Shown here in pieces: positions 57,116 to 64,000 of a stretch of DNA of 64,000 nt. The DNA is taken from assembly GCA_016861105.1 (NCBI GenBank), contig BOKS01000007.1:62001-126000 (forward strand), in the 5' to 3' direction. Position numbers and translations under genes: made by a program. The notes under the pieces are model-generated. The model did no database searches. It was given only the letters and a program-made list of their open reading frames with translations, and had not been told where the DNA came from. This stretch comes from Betaproteobacteria bacterium. GTDB lineage: Bacteria > Pseudomonadota > Gammaproteobacteria > Burkholderiales > Casimicrobiaceae. Numbering within the stretch: position 1 is the first letter of the stretch; every line of letters starts with the position of its first letter.

Positions 57116-58204
57116 ATGCTCTACCGCGAAGCCGGCCAGTTCAAGACGTCGTACGCGACGGACCAGCAGATCTTCCCGATCCGCCAGGACCGCGTCGCGG
57201 TCGTCGCGCTCGCCGCGCTGGCCTTCGTCGTCGTGCCGCTGATCGCCACGCAGTACTGGCTCTCGGCGATCCTGATCCCGTTCCTGATCTTCGCGCTGGC
57301 GGCGCTGGGGCTCAACATCCTCACCGGCTACGCGGGCCAGCTGTCGCTCGGCACGGCGGCGTTCATGGCGGTGGGGGCGTTCGCCGCCTACAACTTCGTG
57401 CTGCGGGTCCCCGGCATGCCGGTGCTGCTCGCGTTCGTGCTGGCCGGCGGCTGCGCGGCGCTGGTCGGCGTCCTGTTCGGGCTGCCCAGCCTGCGCATCA
57501 AGGGCTTCTACCTCGCGGTCGCCACGCTCGCGGCGCAGTTCTTCGTGGTCTGGGCGCTGGTCAAGTTCCCCTGGTTCTCGAACTACTCGAGCTCGGGGGT
57601 GATCACCGCGCAGAAGATGACGATCCTCGGCATCGACATCGACACGCCGCTGCGCAAGTACATGCTCACGCTGACGATCGTCACGCTCCTCGCGCTCGCG
57701 GCGAAGAACATGGTGCGCAGCTCGATCGGGCGCGCGTGGATGGCGGTGCGCGACATGGACGTCGCGGCGGAGGTGATCGGCTTCCCGCTGATGCGCACCA
57801 AGCTCACCGCGTTCGCGGTCAGCTCGTTCTACTGCGGCGTCGCCGGCGCGCTCTACGCCTACGCCTACCTCGGCACGGTCGAGCCCGAGGCGTTCACGCT
57901 CGACCTGTCGTTCCGCATCCTGTTCATGATCATCATCGGCGGGATCGGCAGCATCCTGGGGTCGTTCCTCGGCGCCGGCTTCATCGTGCTGCTGCCGATC
58001 TTCCTCAACATCGTCGTGCACTGGCTGAACGGCGTCGCGCAGTCGCTGTTCTCGGCGTCGCTGCCGGCGTCGATCACCAGCAACCTCGAGCTGATGGTGT
58101 TCGGCGGGCTCATCATCTTCTTCCTGATCGTCGAGCCGCACGGGCTGGCGCGGCTGTGGCAGATCGGCAAGGAGAAGCTGCGCCTGTGGCCGTTCCCGCA
58201 CTGA
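57116..58204 (+). CDS. Branched-chain amino acid-type ABC transporter permease (LivM-like)
   Basis: LAALGLNILTGYAGQLSLGTAAFMAVGAFAAY; GSILGSFLGAGFIVLLPIFL. Confidence 0.94.
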   Translation: MLYREAGQFKTSYATDQQIFPIRQDRVAVVALAALAFVVVPLIATQYWLSAILIPFLIFALAALGLNILTGYAGQLSLGTAAFMAVGAFAAYNFVLRVPGMPVLLAFVLAGGCAALVGVLFGLPSLRIKGFYLAVATLAAQFFVVWALVKFPWFSNYSSSGVITAQKMTILGIDIDTPLRKYMLTLTIVTLLALAAKNMVRSSIGRAWMAVRDMDVAAEVIGFPLMRTKLTAFAVSSFYCGVAGALYAYAYLGTVEPEAFTLDLSFRILFMIIIGGIGSILGSFLGAGFIVLLPIFLNIVVHWLNGVAQSLFSASLPASITSNLELMVFGGLIIFFLIVEPHGLARLWQIGKEKLRLWPFPH

Positions 58205-58289
58205 TTCGCTATGCTGGGCCGCCGCAGGCGGTCCCGCGAGGTCCAGGGAGGCTGTTGTCCGGTCTATGCTGTCACTGAGGAGGAGAGAA

Positions 58290-59618
58290 ATGATGCATCG
58301 CACCAAACTGATGGCCTGGCTGGCGGCGGCGACGCTCGGCGCCGCGTCGACGGCCGCGTTCGCGCAGGCCGAGCAGTTCGTCCCGCTTCTCTCGTACCGC
58401 GTGGGCGCGTACGCCGCCGGCGGTTCCGGGATCTTCGGCGGGTACATCGACTACATGAACTACATCAACATGAAGGAGGGCGGCGTCAACGGCGTCAAGC
58501 TCTCCTGGGAGGAGTGCGAGACCGAGTACAACAACTCGCGTGGCGTCGAGTGCTACGAGCGCCTGAAGAAGCGGGGGAGCGGCGCGACGTTGGTGCAGCC
58601 GCTGTCCACGGGCATCACCTACTCGCTGATCGACCGTGTCGCCACCGACAAGATCCCGATGGTCACGCTGGGCTACGGCCGCACCGACGCGGCGGACGGG
58701 CGCGTGTTCCCGTGGGTCTTCCCGATGATCACGACCTACTGGTCGCAGGCCTCGGCGATGATCAAGTACATCGCGCGCAAGGAGGGCGGCGAGGACAAGC
58801 TCAAGGGCAAGAAGATCGTCCACCTCTACCACGACTCCGCCTACGGCAAGGAGCCGATCGCGGTGTTCCAGGAGTACCAGAAGCGCCTCGGCGTCGAGGT
58901 CACGTCGATCGCCGTGCCGCACCCCGGCAACGAGCAGCAGTCGCAGTGGCTGCAGATCCGCCAGATCCGCCCGGACTACGTGATCCTGTGGGGCTGGGGC
59001 GTGATGAACACGGTCGCGCTCAAGACCGCGCAGCGCAACGGCTACCCGAGCGGGAAGATCCTCGGCGTGTGGTGGGCCGGCTCCGAGGAGGACGTAATCC
59101 CGGCCGGCGACGCGTCGAAGGGCTATACGACGGCGGTGTTCAACGTCGCCGGCGCCAACCTGCCGCTCGTGCAGGACGTCAAGCGCGTCGTCTACGCCAA
59201 GGGCAAGGGCAACATGGAGGACGCGACGCGCGTGGGGTCCGTCTACCACGTCCGCGGCCTGGTGCACGGGATCATCACGGTCGAGGCGATCCGCAAGGCG
59301 CAGGAGCGCTTCGGCAAGGGCAAGGTGATGACGGCCGAGCAGGTGCGCTGGGGCCTCGAGAACCTCAACCTCGACGAGGCGCGGCTCAAGCAGCTCAACG
59401 CCGCGGGCATGATGCCGCCGCTGAAGATGTCGTGCGCCGACCACGAGGGCTCCGGCCTGGTCAAGTTCCAGACCTGGGACGGCAACCAGTGGAAGGTCGT
59501 GACGCCCGACTGGATCGCGCCCGACAAGCAGATGATCCGCGGGATGATCGAGGAGTCGGCGGCGAAGTACGCGAAGGAGAAGAACATCACGCCGCGCGAC
59601 TGCAGCAAGGAGTCCTGA
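58290..59618 (+). CDS. Branched-chain amino acid-type ABC transporter substrate-binding protein
   Basis: Signal peptide; periplasmic binding protein type I pattern, KKIVHLYHDSAYGKEPIAVFQEYQKRLGVEVTSIAVPHPGNEQQSQWLQIRQIRPDYVILWGWG. Confidence 0.92.
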   Translation: MMHRTKLMAWLAAATLGAASTAAFAQAEQFVPLLSYRVGAYAAGGSGIFGGYIDYMNYINMKEGGVNGVKLSWEECETEYNNSRGVECYERLKKRGSGATLVQPLSTGITYSLIDRVATDKIPMVTLGYGRTDAADGRVFPWVFPMITTYWSQASAMIKYIARKEGGEDKLKGKKIVHLYHDSAYGKEPIAVFQEYQKRLGVEVTSIAVPHPGNEQQSQWLQIRQIRPDYVILWGWGVMNTVALKTAQRNGYPSGKILGVWWAGSEEDVIPAGDASKGYTTAVFNVAGANLPLVQDVKRVVYAKGKGNMEDATRVGSVYHVRGLVHGIITVEAIRKAQERFGKGKVMTAEQVRWGLENLNLDEARLKQLNAAGMMPPLKMSCADHEGSGLVKFQTWDGNQWKVVTPDWIAPDKQMIRGMIEESAAKYAKEKNITPRDCSKES

Positions 59619-59759
59619 CGCGGTAGGGCCGTGCCGGCGGGCCCGCCGTCCGGCCGCGCGCCGGGCCGCGGGCGCGCCCGTCGTCCCGCGCTGCGCCGTG
59701 GGCGCAGCGCCGCCCGGCGGCGGGCTTCCGGAATCCCGAATGCGATCGAGCGAACCGTC

Positions 59760-60584
59760 ATGAGCACCGCTGCCGCGCCCGCCGCGCCGATCCTGTCCGT
59801 CAACAACATCGAGGTCATCTACGACCACGTGATCCTCGTGCTGAAGGGCGTGTCGCTCGAGGTGGCGGAGGGCCGCATCGTGGCGCTGCTGGGCGCGAAC
59901 GGCGCCGGCAAGTCGACCACGCTGAAGGCGATCTCCAACCTGCTCGCCGCGGAGCGCGGCGACGTCACGAAGGGCACGATCGAGTTCAAGGGCCGGCGCG
60001 TCGACAAGCTCACGCCCAACCAGCTGGTGCGCATGGGCGTGTGCCAGGTGATGGAGGGCCGGCACTGCTTCCAGCACCTCACGGTCGAGGAGAACCTGCT
60101 GACCGGCGCGTTCACGCGGCGGATCTCCCGCGCCGAGCTCAGGGCGGACCTCGAGCGCGTCTACCACTACTTCCCGCGGCTCAAGCAGCGGCGCACGAGC
60201 CAGTCCGGCTACACCTCGGGCGGCGAGCAGCAGATGACGGCGATCGGCCGGGCGCTGATGGCGAAGCCGACGACGATCCTGCTCGACGAGCCGTCGATGG
60301 GGCTGGCGCCGCAGATCGTCGAGGAGATCTTCGGCATCGTGCGCGACCTCAACGCGAAGGAGAGGGTCTCGTTCCTGCTCGCCGAGCAGAACACGATGAT
60401 CGCGCTGCGCTACGCGAACTACGGCTACATCCTGGAGAACGGCCGCGTGGTGATGGACGGCGATGCGGGGGAGCTCGCGAACAACGAGGACGTGAAGGAG
60501 TTCTACCTCGGCCTGTCGACGGCCGGGCGCAAGAGCTTCCGCGACGTCAAGCACTACCGGCGCCGCAAGCGCTGGCTCGCCTGA
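59760..60584 (+). CDS. Branched-chain amino acid-type ABC transporter ATP-binding protein (LivF-like)
   Basis: GANGAGKSTTLKAISNLL, YTSGGEQQMTAIGRALMAKPTTILLDEPSMGLAP. Confidence 0.94.
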   Translation: MSTAAAPAAPILSVNNIEVIYDHVILVLKGVSLEVAEGRIVALLGANGAGKSTTLKAISNLLAAERGDVTKGTIEFKGRRVDKLTPNQLVRMGVCQVMEGRHCFQHLTVEENLLTGAFTRRISRAELRADLERVYHYFPRLKQRRTSQSGYTSGGEQQMTAIGRALMAKPTTILLDEPSMGLAPQIVEEIFGIVRDLNAKERVSFLLAEQNTMIALRYANYGYILENGRVVMDGDAGELANNEDVKEFYLGLSTAGRKSFRDVKHYRRRKRWLA

Positions 60585-60681
60585 CGCGGCACGCGCGGCC
60601 CGGCCGCCGGTGCGCGCCCGCCGGCGCGCGCAGGGTGCGGCGCGCCGCTCCGGCAGCGCCGGGCGCGACGAGGAGCGGGGG

Positions 60682-61923
60682 ATGACGCAGGCCCACTTCG
60701 ACACGCTGGAGACCCGCGACCCGCAGGCGCGCGAGCGCGCGCTGCGCGACGCCCTGCCGGCGCAGGTCGCGCACGCAAAGGCGCGCACGAGCGCGTTCGC
60801 GCGCCTGCTGGCCGACGTCGACCCGGCGTCCGTCGCGTCGCGCGCCGCGCTCGCGCGGCTGCCGGTGACGCGCAAGTCCGACCTGGCGCAGCTGCAGAAG
60901 GCCGAGCGTCCGCTCGGCGGCTTCGCGGCGGCCGGCTGGGGCGACCTCGCGCACGCGTTCGCCTCGCCCGGCCCGATCTACGAGCCCGACGGCCGCCGCC
61001 CGGACTGGTGGCGGCTCGCGCGCGCGCTCTTCGCCGCCGGCTTCCGCCGCGGGGACCTCGTGCACAACGCGTTCGCGTATCACATGACGCCGGCCGGGTT
61101 CATGCTGGAGAGCGGCGCGCACGCCCTCGGATGCACCGTGTTCCCGGCGGGCACCGGGCAGACCGAGCAGCAGGTGCAGGCGATGGCCGACCTGCGGCCC
61201 GCCGGCTACGTCGGCACGCCGTCGTTCCTGCGCATCCTGCTCGAGAAGGCCGACGAGCTCCGCGCCGACGTCACTTCGCTGCGCAAGGCGCTGGTGTCCG
61301 GCGAGGCGTTCCTCGCCCAGCACCGCGACGCGCTGAAGGCGCGCGGCATCGACGGCTACCAGGTCTACGCGAGCGCCGACCTCGGCAGCATCGCCTACGA
61401 GACGCCGGCCCGCGAGGGTCTGGTCGTCGACGAGGGCGTGCTGGTCGAGATCGTGCGTCCCGGCACCGGCGATCCGGTCCCGGACGGCGAGGTCGGCGAG
61501 GTGGTGGTGACGCAGCTCGCCAACACCGACTACCCGCTGATCCGCTTCGGCACCGGCGACCTCTCGGCGGTGCTGCCGGGACCCTCGCCCTGCGGCCGGA
61601 CGAACATGCGCATCCGCGGCTGGATGGGGCGCGCCGACCAGACGACGAAGGTGAAGGGCATGTTCGTGCATCCCGCCCAGGTCGCCGCGATCCTCGCGCG
61701 CCACCCGCAGCTCGCGCGCGCGCGGCTCGTCGTCGACAACCCGGGCGGCGTCGACCGCATGACGCTGCGCGCGGCCCGGCACCCGGGGGCGGCGGTTGCG
61801 GCGGACGAGGTCGTGGCTACGATCCGCGACGTCACCAAGCTGCGCGGCGAGGTCGCGTTCGTCGAGCCGGCCGACCTTCCGAACGATGGCAAGGTGATCG
61901 ACGACGTGCGCAAGCTCGACTGA
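60682..61923 (+). CDS. Phenylacetate-CoA ligase-like AMP-binding enzyme
   Basis: PaaK-like pattern: FAYHMTPAGFMLESGAHALGCTVFPAGTGQTEQQVQAM, YPLIRFGTGDLSAV, RIRGWMGRADQTTKVKGMFVHP. Confidence 0.9.
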   Translation: MTQAHFDTLETRDPQARERALRDALPAQVAHAKARTSAFARLLADVDPASVASRAALARLPVTRKSDLAQLQKAERPLGGFAAAGWGDLAHAFASPGPIYEPDGRRPDWWRLARALFAAGFRRGDLVHNAFAYHMTPAGFMLESGAHALGCTVFPAGTGQTEQQVQAMADLRPAGYVGTPSFLRILLEKADELRADVTSLRKALVSGEAFLAQHRDALKARGIDGYQVYASADLGSIAYETPAREGLVVDEGVLVEIVRPGTGDPVPDGEVGEVVVTQLANTDYPLIRFGTGDLSAVLPGPSPCGRTNMRIRGWMGRADQTTKVKGMFVHPAQVAAILARHPQLARARLVVDNPGGVDRMTLRAARHPGAAVAADEVVATIRDVTKLRGEVAFVEPADLPNDGKVIDDVRKLD

Positions 61924-62270
61924 GCAGGCGTTGCATCGCAAGTAAGCGCTCGCATCTGAGCGACCGCGGGCGATGCCGGACAACGGCAGGGGACGCTCGT
62001 CTCGGGCGTGCGGCGGGCGTCGTCGCAGCGCTGTGGCACCCCGGTGCGCAAGGGCGTGCAGGCGCACCGCCGCTGCGGTCTTCGGCTACACTGGCCTCCC
62101 CCCGGGGGGGCCTTGCTGCGGCCGGGCACCGAGCGCCGCGCCCGTCCCCCGGGATCGCGCCCTTCGTGCATCGCGCGGGCGTGCCGGTCGCACGGACCGG
62201 GAGGCGTCGCGCGCCGCAGGCCGAACGGGTCCGCGCCGGCGCCTGCCACGGACAGGAGGCAGGAGGCGTC

Positions 62271-63485
62271 ATGCCGGAACGGCTCGAAGGTGCGCGAATC
62301 CTCATCTACAGCCACGACACGTTCGGGCTCGGCCACCTGCGCCGCTGCCGGGCGATCGCGCATTCGCTCGTCGAGCGCTTCAAGGGGCTGTCGGTCCTGA
62401 TCCTGTCCGGCTCGCCGATCATCGGCAGCTTCGACTTCCGCGCGCGCGTGGACTTCGTGCGCATCCCCGGCGTCATCAAGCTGCACGACGGCGAGTACAA
62501 GTCGCTCGGCCTGCACATCGACCTCGACCAGACGATGGCGATGCGCGCGGCGATCATCCGCCACACCGCGGAGGCGTTCCGTCCGAACGTGTTCCTCGTG
62601 GACAAGGAGCCGCTCGGGCTCAAGTCCGAGGTGGTGCCCACGCTCGCGATGCTGAAGCAGATGGGCTCGCGGCTGGTGCTCGGCCTGCGCGACATCATGG
62701 ACGAGCCGACGCTGCTCTCCCGCGAGTGGGAGCACAAGCAGGTGATGCCCGCGCTGGAGACGCTTTACGACGACATCTGGGTCTACGGCCTCGAGGCGAT
62801 CGCCGACCCGCTGGCGGGTCTCGCCTGCCCGCCGAGCGTGCTGCGCAAGCTCCACTACACCGGCTACATCCGCCGCACGCTGCCGCGCGTCCAGCGCCCG
62901 CCCGAGCGGCCGTTCGGCGAGGCGCCGTACCTGCTCGTCACCGTCGGCGGAGGCGGCGACGGCATGGCGGTCATCGACTGGGTGCTCTCCGCCTACGAGC
63001 ACGACCCCGCGATCCCCTATCCGGCGGTCCTGGTGCTCGGCCCGTTCATGACGCCGGCCCGCCAGCGGGAATTCCACCGGCGCGCCGACGCGCTGGGCCG
63101 CGTGCGCGTGCTCACGTTCGACAGCCACCTCGAGCTGATGATGGCCAACGCCGCCGGGATCGTGGCGATGGGCGGCTACAACACGTTCTGCGAGATCCTG
63201 TCGTTCGACCGCCCGGCGCTGCTGGTCCCGCGCGTGGCGCCGCGGCGCGAGCAGCTGCTGCGCGCCACGCGCGCCACGGAGCTGGGCCTGACGCGCGTGC
63301 TGGACGTCGAGGCCGGCAACGACCCCGCGCTGATGGCCCGCGAGCTGCGCGCGCTGCCGCTGCGCCCGCGGCCGTCGGCGCACGGCGCGGCGAACATGCT
63401 GCGCGGGCTGGAGACGATCGCCCGCCTCGCCTCGCCGTACCTGCCCGCGCGGCGGCGCCGCGCGCGGGAGGCCGCGCTCGGGTGA
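62271..63485 (+). CDS. Predicted glycosyltransferase (GT28/MurG-like)
   Basis: ILIYSHDTFGLGHLRRCRAIAHSL; LLVTVGGGGDGMAVIDWVLSAY; MANAAGIVAMGGYNTFCEILSFDRPALLVPR. Confidence 0.85.
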   Translation: MPERLEGARILIYSHDTFGLGHLRRCRAIAHSLVERFKGLSVLILSGSPIIGSFDFRARVDFVRIPGVIKLHDGEYKSLGLHIDLDQTMAMRAAIIRHTAEAFRPNVFLVDKEPLGLKSEVVPTLAMLKQMGSRLVLGLRDIMDEPTLLSREWEHKQVMPALETLYDDIWVYGLEAIADPLAGLACPPSVLRKLHYTGYIRRTLPRVQRPPERPFGEAPYLLVTVGGGGDGMAVIDWVLSAYEHDPAIPYPAVLVLGPFMTPARQREFHRRADALGRVRVLTFDSHLELMMANAAGIVAMGGYNTFCEILSFDRPALLVPRVAPRREQLLRATRATELGLTRVLDVEAGNDPALMARELRALPLRPRPSAHGAANMLRGLETIARLASPYLPARRRRAREAALG

Positions 63486-64000
63486 CGCGCGTCCTCGCCT
63501 GGGTCCAGCACCTGCTGGGCACGGGCCACGTCGAGCGGCTGCGGTGGATCGCGGAGGCGCTCGTGCAGCGCGGCGCCGAGGTCACGTTCGTGCACGGCGG
63601 CATGCCGCTGCCGTCGCGGATGCCGCGCGGCGCGCGCGTCGTCGAGCTGCCGCCGCTGCGCGCGACGGACGCCACCTTCGCCACGCTGGTCGACGCGGAG
63701 GGCCGGCCCGTCGACGCCACCTACGCCAGGCGCCGCCGCGCCGCGCTGCTGGACGCCTTCGTGCACGCGCGCCCGAACGTCGTGCTGCTGGAGACCTACC
63801 CGTTCGGCCGACGCGCCCTGCGCGCCGAGCTCGGCGCGCTGCTCGACACCGCGGCCGTCGCCTCGCCGCGCCCGCGCGTGGTCGCCTCCGTGCGCGACCT
63901 GCTGCACAAGCGCGACGACCCGCGGCGCGACGCCCAGGTCTGGGCGGAGGCGCAGCACCGCCTCGACGCGATCCTGGTGCACGGCGACCCGGCGTTCGCG
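63482..64000 (+). CDS. Second glycosyltransferase-like protein, truncated by window end
   Basis: GTG start overlapping the upstream TGA (GTGA); open for 173 codons: VTRVLAWVQHLLGTGHVERLRWIAEALVQRGAEVTFVHGG; not in the supplied ORF track. Confidence 0.75.
   Translation, partial: MTRVLAWVQHLLGTGHVERLRWIAEALVQRGAEVTFVHGGMPLPSRMPRGARVVELPPLRATDATFATLVDAEGRPVDATYARRRRAALLDAFVHARPNVVLLETYPFGRRALRAELGALLDTAAVASPRPRVVASVRDLLHKRDDPRRDAQVWAEAQHRLDAILVHGDPAFA

Noticed and set aside
1-64000. tRNA, rRNA and phage genes
   Set aside because: Looked for conserved tRNA/rRNA segments and phage structural or integrase motifs; none recognised by eye. A tRNAscan or Infernal run would be decisive.

Overview
High-GC proteobacterial chromosome segment. 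A Burkholderiales-like betaproteobacterium is my inference from gene content and repeat style. About 50 protein genes, no rRNA, tRNA or CRISPR seen. Main blocks: IcmF-type fused mutase (226-3492); a GntR-controlled amino-acid catabolic island with a lower-GC feel (about 4.6-14.6 kb: aspartate dehydrogenase-like, GntR, aldo/keto reductase, D-cysteine desulfhydrase/ACC-deaminase-like, DUF4392/D-glutamate cyclase-like, class III aminotransferase, 2-hydroxyacid dehydrogenase, DapA-like, TctC-type binding protein) lying between two paralogous NmrA-like genes; MalT/LuxR regulator and NmrA-cytochrome c operon; Cache-like sensor fused to a Ser/Thr kinase; ankyrin gene and HtrA-like pseudoprotease; feoB-feoA with FNR-like and Fur-like palindromes; AcrAB-TolC-type RND efflux operon with an AcrR-type operator; beta-oxidation genes; a decayed REP-associated (Y1) transposase with a dispersed GGGGTCAGAGCCGTC repeat family; a sulfatase/amidohydrolase/SDR/TctC operon whose amidohydrolase carries an in-frame identical tandem 82-bp repeat; a Liv-type ABC transporter and acyl-CoA ligase cluster; and a pair of glycosyltransferase-like genes at the right edge. 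Most interesting: the uncharacterised catabolic island with two shared AT-rich operator candidates, the in-frame repeat insertion, a 22-aa Lys/Pro-rich ORF absent from the ORF track, and the transposase relic plus its repeat family. All calls come from reading the sequence; no database search was run.
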